From Azolla caroliniana (Eukaryota; Polypodiophyta), in assembly GCA_043228905.1 (NCBI GenBank), contig JBHGNT010000022.1:930001-994000 (forward strand): a DNA stretch of 64,000 nucleotides, written 5' to 3'. The translations under genes and the position numbers were made by a program. The notes under the pieces are model-generated. The model was not told where the DNA came from. It saw nothing but the letters and a program-made list of their open reading frames with translations, and ran no database searches. This document shows positions 1 through 10,011 of the stretch, piece after piece; within the stretch, counting starts at the first letter, position 1, and every line of letters begins with the position of its first letter.

Positions 1-429
1 GTTTGTGCCTTTTCTTGACGGATAGTTCTTAAAATGCGACATATTACCTGTTTCAAATGACCCGATGTTAAAAACCGAATCGTCCAAGTAAGGCAAAGTT
101 GAAAAGGGTAGAGTCGAAAAAGAAAGAGTCGAATCAACCAAATCGCCCAAATAGGCTAAGGTACCGAAAAGCGAGCCGAACCGGCCAAGGCACCAATCTC
201 TCTTTCAATCAATCCAAAAGAAGGGGAGGATAATTTGACATCTTCGAAATCCTATTGCAGGGGTGAGTTAGGATAATTTGACATCTATATGTCTCAACCG
301 GTAGGCTTCAAAGTGACAGGGGAGCAAGGTCACCTCATCTGCAAGTTGAAGAGTGTAAAAAGTTAGATATAGAAGCTTATGAACGAATAGACAGTTGGTT
401 ATCCAGAAACTAAACAGAACAGTTCGTTA
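1..429. other. Unassigned repeat-like DNA with purine tract
   Basis: No gene is visible. A purine-rich run near 220-235 (AAGAAGGGGAGGA) looks like the polypurine tract that precedes a retrotransposon 3' LTR. The phrase GGATAATTTGACATCT occurs twice, at about 230 and 272. The text before it, rich in GAGTCGAA and AAAGG, resembles the minus-strand sequence at about 2790-2990, which also ends in AAGGGGAGGA. I read both as worn 3' ends of copia-type elements. This is weak evidence. Confidence 0.25.
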
Positions 430-883
430 ACACATAACACAAAATACAAAGGAGAGAGAGAGAGAGACTGAGTGAGAGTAGACAACAATAAATTCTATTA
501 AAGAACAAAAAAAGCTCCGTACATCACATAGTACTTATGTGCACTTTATATATACAAGCCCATCTCTTTGGGCCGTTAAGAAGTACTGACATGTACTTCA
601 ATGCTCTTAAAGGAGCATTTGACACTAATTGCCTACGTTGGACCTATTTAATAAAATAGTTCGACTCGGCACATGTTACGTTTTGGACGGTTTCCTTAGC
701 CGCTCGATCATCTGGTCAAGATCCATCATTCGGATCCAGTATTTGGGTCCGTTAGTCGATCTGGAACCCAGCCCGGAGCTTAGGCTTATCAGCCTAACTG
801 GGCCTAGTCAACCGGATGGATTCCGGTCTGGCCTACGTGCTTGTCCAACCGGTCCGGCCCATGTTGAGCTTGCTCGCTCAACA
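430..883 (-). repeat. 3' LTR of degraded D-family copia (D2)
   Basis: Read on the minus strand, this begins TGTTGAGCGAGCAAGC directly after a polypurine tract, as the intact D element does at 55973. It contains a TATATAAA box near 548-555, a CATGTACTT phrase shared with the D LTR, and a CT/GA microsatellite near 453-467 at the place where the D LTR has its CT tract. The inner end at 883 is well defined. The outer end near 430 is approximate. Confidence 0.7.
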
Positions 884-1480
884 CTTCCCCTCAAGCTCAA
901 CTTGAGGTCGGTCCATCATGTTAGATGTAGCCGGTCCTTGCTTCCGAGTCTTCCTAGCATCCTCTTTTCTAGCTCGAGCTCCATGTCTAATATGGTTCTG
1001 TGTCCCCTGACCCTTTAGGTTCAACGTATCTTGACTTGTTTGATTCCGCACACATCGACCCTTACGGTTGGATTGTCCACTCATCATGCCCTTCTCAACT
1101 CCCTCGTTTTCATGGCATTGGGACCCTTTGACCCGTCTGCTCCTTCATTTCGGTGTCGGCTTCCACTACCCTCTCGTCTACCTGGCCTTCATGTGATTCG
1201 ACTCTCCCAAATCAAACTCCTCGACCAAATCGGTTGTCTCTGATTCGTCTTGTGTCTTGTCTGAATCAACTGTCTCCGATTCACCTTCCTTTTGGCCTTT
1301 GACCACATCTACCCATGTCTTGTTCCTGGTCTTCTTCATCCGGTGGTCTTTGTCCATCTTGACTTTGTCGCTTCTTCCGCCTGTTTTGGACATTTCAACA
1401 TCTTTAGTCGATTCGGCCTCTTCTCCGGCTAGTGTCTTGCCTTCGTTCTCCTTGTAAGGATTATAACTTCCAAGGACAGA
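878..1480 (-). pseudogene. D2 copia polyprotein, C-terminal extension (fragment)
   Basis: The minus-strand translation matches the unusual C-terminal extension of the D element at 55300-55978. Shared blocks include the stretch with VDVV (D has SDVV), a DSDK acidic block, the motif HGARARK (D has RGARARR), and the final PQVELEGKC followed by a stop (D ends PQVELEGEC). As in D, the last Cys codon and stop codon lie inside the LTR. The reading frame is broken between about 1087 and 1178. Upstream RT and RNase H of this copy are absent; the neighbouring RT/RNase H at 1510-2751 belongs to another copia lineage. Confidence 0.65.
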
Positions 1481-1509
1481 GATGAAGAGGTAAGAGATTA
1501 CAAACTAAA

Positions 1510-2751
1510 TATTGGAATTAACATATAAACTTGTACATGTATTCTTTGATGAACTCGCCCACAAATATGTGGTATTGTAGTGATTTAAATACATCTAAAA
1601 TGTGAGGGTTGTAGTTGTAATAGTCACTCCTATTTTTAGATAATGCTTCCTAACTAATTATTGGTGATCTTGACACATGACTGATTGTCACACCATAACC
1701 TAAATTTGGAAATTTGTAAAATATCTAATTCTTGGATTATCGATTGAAGCCAAAGACCTTCTTTAACTATAAGCGTGGCTGCGATATATACAGCTTCAGT
1801 AGAGGAGAGGGCAACAACAACTTGCTTTTTCGTACGCCATGCAATTGCTCCTCCTGCAAAAGTAAACAAAAAACTTGATGTGGAGTGAGAAGAATCAACA
1901 TCTCCTCCCCAATCTGCATCAATCCATCCTTGTAGTGGTGTTGACAACCATACTTGTATTTTGGAGTTGTCTGCCCCAAAGTATGCCTTATAAATGAGTA
2001 CCATATTTCGAGTGTACTTTAAGTATCGTAGTACTCGTTTGAGTGCAACCCAATGATTAAGACCTGGTTGTTCCATAAATCTTGAGAGAGAACCAATTGA
2101 AAATGACAAATTTGGTCTTGTGCAACTTCCAAGTACCGAAGGCTCCCTAATACTTGGTGATAGGGAGTATTCTTCATAACACATGCTTCTTCATCATTTT
2201 GAGTAGAGTCTCAAGATGATAGCTTACATGGTACGATGAGTGGTGTGGATATCGAAGAACATTCAGCCATGTCGAATTTATTCAAGATGTCGTCCACATA
2301 CTTTGCTTGTGAAAGTGATAGTATCCCTAGGCTCTGATTCCTCTCTACATGAATTCCAAGAAAATGCTCCAATGGCCCAAGATGCTTGACTGGAAAATGA
2401 TGTTGTAGCTCCTTGATCACCTCCAGTATCTCTTTTTCAGAAGTTCCTACTATGGGCAAGTCATCCACATAAACTCCTAATATGATGAATTATGATTTTG
2501 TCTTCCGTACATATAGATTTGGTTCAGAGTAAAGCCCTGTGAAGTTGGCATTGAGCAAGAACTTATGTAGCTTGGCATACCATTGTCTTGGAGATTGTTT
2601 TAATCCATACAATGGCTTGTGTAGAATGCATACATAGTCAGGATACTTTTCATTTTCCATCATTTTGGGTTGTTCCATGTAGATAGTTTCTTCTAAATCT
2701 CCATGAAGAAATGTTGTTTCGATATCTACATGATGCACTTCCAAATTGATG
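1510..2751 (-). pseudogene. F copia RT-RNase H, 3' half of split element
   Basis: Minus-strand fragments give the central and C-terminal part of a Tnt1-type copia reverse transcriptase (FLHGDLEE near 2712, YGLKQSPRQW near 2600, VDDLPIVG near 2460) followed by RNase H (DADWGGD near 1910, ALSSTEAVY near 1800). Frameshifts lie near 2470-2490 and 2190-2210, and the RNase H tail decays after about 1654. The first codons at 2745-2751 continue, with no residue missing, the RT that stops at 16144, so this is the downstream half of the F element. Its 3' LTR is missing and D2 sequence follows instead. It cannot encode an active enzyme. Confidence 0.7.
2746..2751. repeat. TTGATG duplication, left copy
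   Basis: TTGATG here is repeated at 16144-16149. The two copies bound the 13.4-kb block that splits the F copia element. Removing the block and one copy leaves a continuous RT reading frame. Confidence 0.6.
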
Positions 2752-3240
2752 TCTGGCTTGCGACATGTTTGGTCATCCTCCCCTTACTCAGGATCAATTG
2801 ACTTAGAGATAGGCGACTTAGCCAACTGTACTCCGCTTTTCAACCCCTTTGCCTTTTTGGGTGTGGTGTTTGAATTTACTCTATCTCTTTCGATTCTATT
2901 GTTTTCGACTTCAAATTTCTCAGCTTTTCCTTTTTCCACTCTAGTCGATTCGGCTCTATCTAGGTTGATCAATTCTGTTAGACATGTCAATCTCTTAGTT
3001 ACATCTAATTCAATGTCAATTAGTGGGCCTCTTGCTTATTCGAATTCAACAAGAGAATTGTTGGCTTGGTCAATTTTGATTGTTTGTCAAATCTCCGATT
3101 CTTCCTAGTGGGTTGGTCCTTCTACGACATCTTTATCGATGTTGAAGGATACCTTTTTGCCTACTATTTTTTGTTGGTTCAGCCTAGAGAGAATCGAATC
3201 TTGATTGAAGACTATGTCACTACTTCGGATCAATTTCCGG
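2752..3240 (-). other. Possible copia 3' end remnant with purine tract
   Basis: On the minus strand this holds a lysine/glutamate-rich open stretch (2990-2784) ending in a stop, followed by a purine tract GTAAGGGGAGGA near 2776-2790 and then about 25 bases before the junction with F. The arrangement (charged tail, stop, polypurine tract, LTR start) is what the 3' end of a copia element looks like. A related purine tract occurs near 225. No conserved domain is visible, so the call is tentative. Confidence 0.3.
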
Positions 3241-4223
3241 TGTCATGAAGTTTCCGGCACATAGTGAGAAACCGGGAGATATTGGAGGGATCGGCGAGGT
3301 GCAACGTGTGCACCCATCCTTGTAAGTTTGTATAGGGAATAGGGGCGCCTTTATGGCGCCGAACGGAAATAAACTCGGGACAAGGAATCCCATGTATAAC
3401 GAGATTTATCCCACATATTCACGCGACCCTCACCTTGTTCTATAAAAGGGAGGGCGCGCCCTTTGTAAAGGGGTTCCCATATTTCTGTGGGTTCCATTAT
3501 GATGTAATATACTAAGTAGTTGTTCCTTTCGTTTCCATCGTATAGAGTATTTCTGCTTTTGCCTCCGCTTTGAGCGCTCCCATGTTAGTTAGGGTTTCTG
3601 TATTCTTTTTCTGTGTCTGCTCAGTCCTATCTTGATCTCTTTCTTTGTGTCTGTTAGGGTTCTATGTGTTCCTTTCGAGGGTCTCCTACTCTATTAAGGA
3701 TGTGAGTTCGTATGCGTATGTGTGTGTTCGTGGGTGTGGGTGTGGGTGTGAAGGTGTCTTTCACTATTGTTCGCGGTGAACTGTGCACTCGGTTTTCTGG
3801 TAGCAAGCTCCCCTCTCTGGCGTGCAAGACCCCGGATGAGACGGTGAGCTTGTGTGCTAACCGTAGGTGGCTTGGCGGCAGGAGGATGTCGTTCTAGAAG
3901 GGCGTGCCCTGCACGAGGATCTCGTCGTGCAAGCCAGCCCGAGACCCCCTGACCGTCCTGGGATGCAGGCTCCCTCTTTCCCTCAGGGCGGAACAGGCGT
4001 ATTGTACATGTATGTAGGTGTGCTTCGGGCTATCTTAGGTTCTGTATGTGTCTGTGTGCGTTGTAACCGGCATAGAGGTGCCGGTCGTAACCGGGTGTAT
4101 ATGTGTGAGTGCGTATGCGCGAGCGCGGTTAACCAGGTTGTGATCCGTGCCTATTTTGGGGCCCTTGTACATATGAACAAAAGGGCGGTGAAGATGAGCG
4201 TGCGCCTTCTCACTCCACAAACA
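3241..4223 (+). repeat. GC-rich LTR-like block with TATA box
   Basis: The block starts TGTCATGAAG and can be read as ending AAACA, and it interrupts minus-strand copia remnants on both sides. It carries a strong TATA box (TATAAAAGGGAGG, about 3442) with two perfect palindromes nearby: GGCGCC-TTTAT-GGCGCC near 3346-3362 and AGGGCGCGCCCT near 3451-3462. A GT-rich stretch follows at 3712-3760. No clear 5-bp target duplication flanks it. It may be a solo LTR of about 980 bp, but the ends are guesses. No coding potential is recognised. Confidence 0.35.
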
Positions 4224-4227
4224 GTGA

Positions 4228-5330
4228 TCATCGAGCCTTTAGCAATACCCTCTCTCTTGGTCCATGACCCCGGTGGTCCCGCCAGGATCCGACATGCAAG
4301 CGCGGAGATCCGCGACACCGGTTCTCTGGGTCCCATAGTCGGTAGCTGAAGTCCCCATCATTTCCATAATCCAGAGATATGCACTTATTTTGCATGGGAT
4401 GCCAACTTGGTCCTTTTTCCCTTGGGGATGAATGCATAGGTTTTGCATCCGAATATGTGGAGCTTGTCATAGGTTGGCGTTTTGCCTGACCATAGTGCCT
4501 ATGGCACTTCAAGTTGCAGTGCCCTCGACGATGATAGATTTATTAAATAGACAGATGTCTGTAGTGCCCCAGCCCAAAAATTCAAGCTTTACCCCTTGTT
4601 TAGAGCATTGTCGTCATCCTCTCCTAGATGATTCGGTTGATTTGTTCCGCCATGCCATTTTGCATGGGTATGTAACGAACAATCTTTTGGTACTGAATCC
4701 CTTTGGTGGACAAGTATTCCCCTCTGTTGTCGTACCGGAGTGCCTTCAACTCGGTGTCCTGATCGGTTCTCTACTTTGGCTAACCACCAAGAGAAGACAT
4801 TGAGCGCTTCATCTTTCAACCTAATCGAGTAGACCCAGACCTTCCGTGTATAGTCATCTACGAATGTGATGAAGTATCGAGAGCCTTCTAGTGACCTTTC
4901 AGGCATAGGTCCACATATATCTGTGTGGACCAGTTCTAGAGGCTTGTGTATTGTATCATAGTGGAGAGAGTGCGGTCTTCGGGTTTGTTTCCCGTAACGA
5001 CAATGATCACAGAAGTTCGTCTTTAACTAGAATTTCGGGATGTAGCGGATCGCAATCAGCGGTCCAGTCTGTCTTGCGACATATTGCCGAGTCAACCATG
5101 CCATAGGTTGGAGTCCGGCGATTCGGCTATGTTCACGACCCCTTCTGGACTGATCACCATTAGTGGGAACAAGTTATTGTACTTGTTGTTGAAAATTAGA
5201 TCAGCCACAACCAATTATCACTGTGGCAGCCCACAGAAGACGAGGAGAAGGAGACTTTCCTGGCAGCCCTGCCCGAGCTCATGCGAACAACCCCTGCCAT
5301 GCTTAAGTTCAGGAGGCATACAGCAGACAA
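4228..5330 (-). pseudogene. Copia integrase fragment (Tnt1-type)
   Basis: The minus strand reads through the end of a GAG-pre-integrase domain (CDHCRYGKQTRRP near 5010) into an integrase core (LVHTDICGP near 4935, RYFITFVDDYTRKVW near 4870) and on to the post-integrase region (DFSYRLWD near 4340). It is broken by several frameshifts and stops. It resembles F (16144-18880) in type but is a separate and more degraded copy, because F has its own integrase. The protease, RT and LTRs of this copy are not present. Confidence 0.65.
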
Positions 5331-5339
5331 CGTGATCGA

Positions 5340-6002
5340 TCACATCCTTTGATTAGTGTGAAAGTGTTTTTAGAATTCAAGGTATTCAAGTCTACAAGAA
5401 TATAAGGTATGGTGCGTTCACATCCGGAGGGCAAGATCACGAGCTAAGGTTTAAGGATAAGTCAAACTAAAAGCAAGAAAGATGGAGAAAAGTAAAAGAA
5501 GAAAAAAGCAGGCACCAAAATGCAGTCTGCAATGAACGCTCATAACTCATTTGTTTGGAAGCCAAATATAATGTGTAAATATGGGTTGGAAAGCTTGTGA
5601 AGAGAGCTATCCCTAGCTTTTTAAATATCTAAATTTAGAGCTTGGACGAGGGAGATATGACGATTTGAAGATCTTTGTGTCATAGATAAGAATAGGACTC
5701 GATGAAAACTCTAAAAAAAGCATAAAAAAGAAAGCAAGGGAAGCTTATCTAGGGGAAGAGAACTTTATATAAAGGAAGAAGAGTAAGGTGGTAGGAGAGT
5801 CTCTTTCTTGTGATGTTTTCTTGCCTATTCACATAGTGTTAGTTGAGTTGTTATCAATTTATCCTTGTAGACTTGGATTTATGTATCTTCTTTCTCTCTT
5901 CCTTCCATCATAATTATTCATTAGCAATAGATCTTTGTGGTTTTGGGTCTTTTTATCTTCCTTATCTCTCCTTTCTATCATCTCTACCTCATCCATTAGA
6001 TA
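5340..6002 (+). repeat. LTR-like leader of an A-related gypsy copy (A3)
   Basis: No coding sequence is visible. A TATATAAAGG box lies at about 5765. The 3' edge runs into GTGAACAAATGGGGGG at about 6003, which matches the leader just upstream of the gag start in A1 (GTGAACAATGGGGGGC near 9990). I infer that this is the LTR plus leader of a third A-type copy. The left end is not defined. Confidence 0.35.
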
Positions 6003-6290
6003 GTGAACAAATGGGGGGTAGCGTGTCTATGACCACCTTACAGCGAGCTATGATTCCGTCAGGCTGTCCAATGCACCATCTGTTTCAACCCAGGGCACTC
6101 AGCGGTCGAATGTAACATGCAGGCGCATTGCCCAATATGCGATTCTCGGGCACATACCATGGACCAATGCGAATACAACCTACTAAGTACTGGTAGACGG
6201 TCGGATGATCGATTCTGGCAAGCCAATCGGTACATGGAGGATGAGCGTCCCCGCTAAAACGAACGATTCCGACATGACATTGACCGAAGA
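6003..6290 (+). pseudogene. A3 gypsy gag fragment with zinc knuckles
   Basis: After the A-type leader the gag start is fused by deletion to the zinc-knuckle region. The plus strand (6030-6260) encodes TLQRAM, then CTICFNPGHSAVEC and CPICDSRAHTMDQC, two CX2CX4HX4C knuckles matching residues 397-429 of the A2 Gag. The capsid domain is missing. Frames change within the fragment, so it is not functional. It ends at about 6290 in a join to a chromodomain from another element. Confidence 0.65.
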
Positions 6291-6541
6291 AGAATTGACC
6301 AAACACCCTTCTCCTCCACCACCAATCCAACTCTCGACTGGAGAGGAATACGAGGTCGACCAAATTCTCGGCTCTTGTCTCTTCCATCACCAACTTCAAT
6401 ACCTTGTCCTCTGGAAAGGGTACCCGATCTCCAAAGCAACATAGGAGCCGGCACAACATCTCAAGTATGCCCCGGATGTAGTTCAGGCATTTCATGATCG
6501 ATGTCCACAGAAACCCAGTGGGAGTTTTCAAGGGAACCCTT
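6291..6541 (+). pseudogene. Chromodomain from C-family chromovirus integrase
   Basis: The plus strand encodes EEYEVDQILGSC, LQYLVLWKGYPIS and, after a TAG in place of the usual Trp, EPAQHL. This is the integrase C-terminal chromodomain of chromoviruses (Ty3/gypsy), a module that binds modified histone tails and steers integration. It is followed within 15 bases by a C-family LTR, the expected order for a 3' end. It is joined directly to A-type gag sequence on its left, so the locus is a chimera of two families. Confidence 0.7.
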
Positions 6542-6554
6542 AAAGGGACAATAA

Positions 6555-7054
6555 TGTCATATATATATATACGTCAAGTCAAGATGGGTTTCAAACCCAC
6601 GACTTTGTCTATGCAGTCAATTAGTAATATATGCAAGTCAAGATAGGTTTCGAACCCATGACTTTTGTCTATGTAGTCAATTAGTCTAGCTGATTGATCA
6701 AACATAGATCACGATATAAACGCCAATACATATAGGTTGAATATCTCTTTTTTATGTTCCAAAAAGTTCTAGAACTCTCTAGAAGCTCCTGCATGAAACA
6801 CCCTCTACTTGCATGCAGAACTCATGGAATTGTATAAATACAGGGGTTCACTGTGATCCCAATCAAGGGGAAACAATGAGAGTTACGGAATCAAATATTC
6901 AGCTTTATCTATCTTCTGCTTCTCGCTCATCTCTCAGTATTCTATCTTCTTCTTCTTACTCATCTCTCAGTATCCTATCGTCTGCCCTAGCTCTACTCTA
7001 CTTTGCTCTTGCCTAGCTCTGTTCTATTCTACCTTGCTCTACCCGTCTGTGACA
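6555..7054 (+). repeat. C-family chromovirus LTR with heat-shock-like elements
   Basis: The LTR begins TGTCAT and ends TGTGACA, matching the TGTCACA...TGTGACA ends of the C LTR at 28656-29248. Its 5' part holds two copies of an antisense tRNA-like segment with a B-box core (GGGTTCGAAACC on the minus strand) at about 6575-6665. A heat-shock-element-like run lies at 6767-6784 (TTCtaGAActCTCtaGAA) and a TATA box TATAAATA at 6833-6840. Pyrimidine-rich sequence follows. It lies directly 3' of a chromodomain, as a 3' LTR should. Confidence 0.65.
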
Positions 7055-7079
7055 ACTACCGGTTGGAGCATGGCAACAT

Positions 7080-7460
7080 GGGATCCTTAGATCTCTTAAT
7101 TGTATAGTGTGCCCAAATGTAGTAGAGTCAATCCAACATGCTTTGTGGGACTGCCCAGAGACTTTTCCAATCAAACCGTGCAAGAAGCAGCTGTGTCATT
7201 GGAGGAGTTATGGAGTGAAGTTGTAGCCATCCTAAAGAGCCACTATGATGGAGTTGAAAGACAACAACTAGCCTTCATCCTACAATGGTCGTCCTCTCCC
7301 TTTCTTGAGTCAGTGGGCCTGTATATAAGATGAAACAATTGCATCGCTAGCATTCTCATATATCAAATTTTATAACTAATGGACGGAGTTTTTTTGGGGG
7401 GCAAGGGAAGGTTCAAAAGATGGGGTGTGGATGATCTTTTAGAGCTTTCGGGCGATGCTA
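7080..7460 (+). pseudogene. LINE-type zf-RVT domain remnant
   Basis: The plus strand near 7095-7160 encodes LNCIVCPNVVESIQHALWDC, the CX2C...HX4-5C pattern of the zinc-binding domain found at the C-terminus of plant LINE reverse transcriptases (zf-RVT family). A Trp-rich tail follows near 7290-7330. Stops and frame changes are present. This is a short remnant of a non-LTR retrotransposon; no RT or endonuclease domain is present. Confidence 0.45.
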
Positions 7461-7554
7461 TGCATTATGTAATGATTGAGGAAGGGTTGGTGGAATCATA
7501 AAAGGATGAAGTGGGAAGATGCTAAGAGGAAAAATTTAGACTACTACATTGCAA

Positions 7555-7875
7555 ATGTTAACCCTGAATGTTGATCTCAATATTATCATGATATGGCAAG
7601 ACTCAAACCCATGACCTTATGTTACATGGGTCGAGCTCTTGGCCATTAGATTATATGTTGTAATACAAAAAATATTATTTTCATTTAAGTTTTACTATAG
7701 AAAATTGATGTATATTCCAGATTTCTTTGGAACATTCTAGAAACTTTAGGACTACTCCTGAGAACACTATAAAAGGAGGCATAAGGCATTATTTCGAACC
7801 AAATCGGTTCAACGCCAATCTTAAGCCTCCTAGCCATCCTTGTATATTCTTTCACATAATATATCGTTGTCATCA

Positions 7876-7920
<45 letters not shown>

Positions 7921-8005
7921 AGTGTTCTACACCCTCTTTTCCTTTTAATACTAATATTCTTCTCTTAGTACTAATTTCCTCTTTGTCTCAGTACTATTCC
8001 TGACA
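7555..8005 (+). repeat. C-family LTR copy with HSE, TATA and CT tract
   Basis: Same module order as the other C LTRs: an antisense tRNA-like stretch (minus-strand GGGTTTGAGTC, about 7590-7610), then a perfect heat-shock element GAAcaTTCtaGAA at 7730-7742, then TATAAAAGG at 7768-7776, then a long CT microsatellite at about 7880-7918. It ends CTGACA at 8005 and is followed by gag sequence at 8104, so it acts as the 5' LTR of that remnant. The left end is approximate. Confidence 0.55.
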
Positions 8006-8103
8006 GTTTGAACCGATTTCTCACCTCTTTCCTCCTCTTCCTTTTATCTTCTTAAGTTTCCCTCGTTTCATACTAATATTTTATTCCTCTTTCCTCTCAA
8101 CCT

Positions 8104-8698
8104 ATGGCCACTGTTAGCGCTCAAGAATATCAATCCGTTTTCTCGGAACTGCAATGCTTGAAAGAGAAGTTTCTTGCTTTGGAACAAGAAAATCAACGGT
8201 TGTTGGGGGATCTTCAACAAATCTCCTTATAAAAGCAGCAGACGCAACAACATGGGGAACTAGTGTTACTTGTGCAACAACTCGAAGCAACCATAGTAGC
8301 GACGCAATAACAAGGACCCAATATCCAAGGGATTCATAAAGAACCCAAGTTTGGCCTTCCCATGAAATTTGATGGAACGCAATCGCAGTTTAGAGGATTC
8401 CTTAATTAGGTACGATTAGTCATTCAAATGCATCCTTCCCGATATCCCACCGAATGCATCACGAGTGGGTTTAGAAGGCACATTGTTAAGTGGCTCAGCT
8501 TTGGCATGGTTTGCTCAGTTGTTAGAAAAGGAATCTGCTTTACTAAAAAAATTTGAAGAGTTTTTAAGTGAGTTTAAAGCCTGTTTTGGAGATACTAACA
8601 GCATAAGGACAACAATCAACAAAATCCGAGGATTATGTCAAGGTGATCGTCCAACCTCCGCATACGCTGCAGATTTCCACCTACTCATTGTCACAACA
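8104..8698 (+). pseudogene. C-family chromovirus gag (5' part)
   Basis: The reading starts at ATG 8104 with a glutamine-rich helical N-terminus and continues into GLPMKFDGTQSQFRGF and the gypsy capsid signature SGSALAWFAQLLEKES near 8490 and YAADFHLL near 8670. In-frame stops occur near 8229, 8310 and 8407, and a frameshift lies near 8460. Gag forms the particle in which the RNA is reverse transcribed. The remnant is cut at 8699 by another C-type LTR. PR, RT and integrase are absent here. Confidence 0.6.
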
Positions 8699-9070
8699 CG
8701 TTGACATCAAATATGTAGTTAGTGAGGATTGAACCTAAAACGTCACATCTACAAGACATCATACCTAACCATTTCGATATGAGCAGAATATTCTAGAGCC
8801 TTTAATATATTAGATAGAAATATTCTATGGTGTATTCTAGTCGGGTATATTCTAGAGATATTTATTGGGTATATTCTACAAATATTTCTTAAGGTATATT
8901 CTAGAGATATTCAAATCTCAAAACTTGTATAAGTACTGATAACCTCCTTGGTCCCTTTCAAGGGATTCAACATCAATCATTGACACATCAATCTAGTATT
9001 CTCGTTTCGCCTCATCTTTGTCCTTGATCTTTATTTCTATCTTCATGCCCTCATGTCACTCACAACATCT
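8699..9070 (+). repeat. C-family LTR copy inserted in gag
   Basis: It begins TGTCACAACACG, nearly the same as the C LTR start (TGTCACAACGTG, minus strand at 29248). An antisense tRNA-like B box (minus-strand GGTTCAATCCTC) lies near 8726-8737, a heat-shock-like run GAAtaTTCtaGAG at 8786-8798 with further TTCTAGAG units to 8910, and TATAAG near 8939. The 3' end was not located and 9070 is approximate. Confidence 0.5.
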
Positions 9071-9473
9071 AGAGTTCCTAGCCTCGTCACATCTAGCTCC
9101 AAGTTCATCCGTCACTCGTAGCCCCATCGAATCCCTTCCAACTGGAAGCACCACCTATCTTCATCATCGCCTTTGCTTCTAGAGTTACCATCATCGTCGT
9201 CCTTGCTTCCGGAATTACCGTCATAAACATCCTTTTCCTCAACGTAATCATTTTCAGCACCTCTTCGCCCAATCATCATCGTCATCAACACTATTTGTCA
9301 TCATTTTTAGGTATCATTTTGCATCATGGTTTTGGTGAGGAGTGCTTTCGATCGCTCACCTTCTCAGATCCGGTGGGGGTAACAACCGCTCACTTTCCTG
9401 GTGGGGATCAGATCATTGCTCGCATGCACTGCATTTTCATTATAGTTCAAGTCCCGCGCCACTTTCTGTTGGT
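9071..9473. other. Unassigned, ATC/CATC-rich
   Basis: Low-complexity CATC/TCATCGTC-rich DNA between the C-type LTR and the A1 5' LTR. I see no gene or conserved domain. Confidence 0.3.
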
Positions 9474-9956
9474 TGTTGACCGGCAAAGACTTAAAAGCCG
9501 GATAAAGTCCAGAATGGGAAAGGGATAATTATTTTAGAACCAAAAGTTGTTATATATAATTATTATATTTTGAGAAGCGAACGGACGGACCCGGAATCAG
9601 TATGCCGATTCCGGATCCGGACCAGTTCGTGGCCGTTTGTCGGTTGGCACCGGTTCGTAACCCAGAGCCGGTGACCTATAAAAGGACCCGGTTAGATTGT
9701 AATCAGATAGCAATTTTTTAATGAAAGTGTTGTTGTTCTACATCTTGTTTAATCTTTGAAGCTTTAGTTAATTACCGTTCTATGCTTAATAGAATCTAAT
9801 TTACGCGTGTATTACGATCCTTAACCACGCCGGTTAGTAGCCGGTTAGGAATACGTTTGTATCACAGTCTACGCCTACCCCACTTGCACCACCCTTTGAT
9901 GAAGTGTCTTAGAGGGACACCTTGTGTTAGGGCTAGTCCTGCCCCAAAGAGTAACA
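9474..9956 (+). repeat. A1 5' LTR
   Basis: Begins TGTTGACCGGCAAAGA and ends GAGTAACA, matching the A2 LTR ends (TGTTACCGGCCGGCAAGGA...AATAACA). Shared internal phrases include ACGGACGGAC, ACGCGTGTA and CACCTTGTGTTAGG. TATAAAA lies at 9677-9683. Confidence 0.75.
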
Positions 9957-9963
9957 CAAGTTT

Positions 9964-9975
9964 TGGCGACCACGA
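9964..9975 (+). promoter_or_regulatory. A1 primer-binding site
   Basis: TGGCGACCACGA begins a few bases after the LTR and is identical in A2. It starts with TGG, the complement of the CCA end of a tRNA. Ogre/Tat elements use a TGGCGAC-type site for tRNA-Arg; the match here is by analogy only. Confidence 0.55.
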
Positions 9976-10011
9976 TTCCTGCTCAAGTGTAGTGAACAAT
10001 GGGGGGCATGG

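Noticed and set aside
3300-3520. Possible integrated pararetrovirus promoter
   Set aside because: TATA and downstream layout suggested it, but no movement protein, coat protein or pararetroviral RT is nearby. An LTR is the simpler reading.
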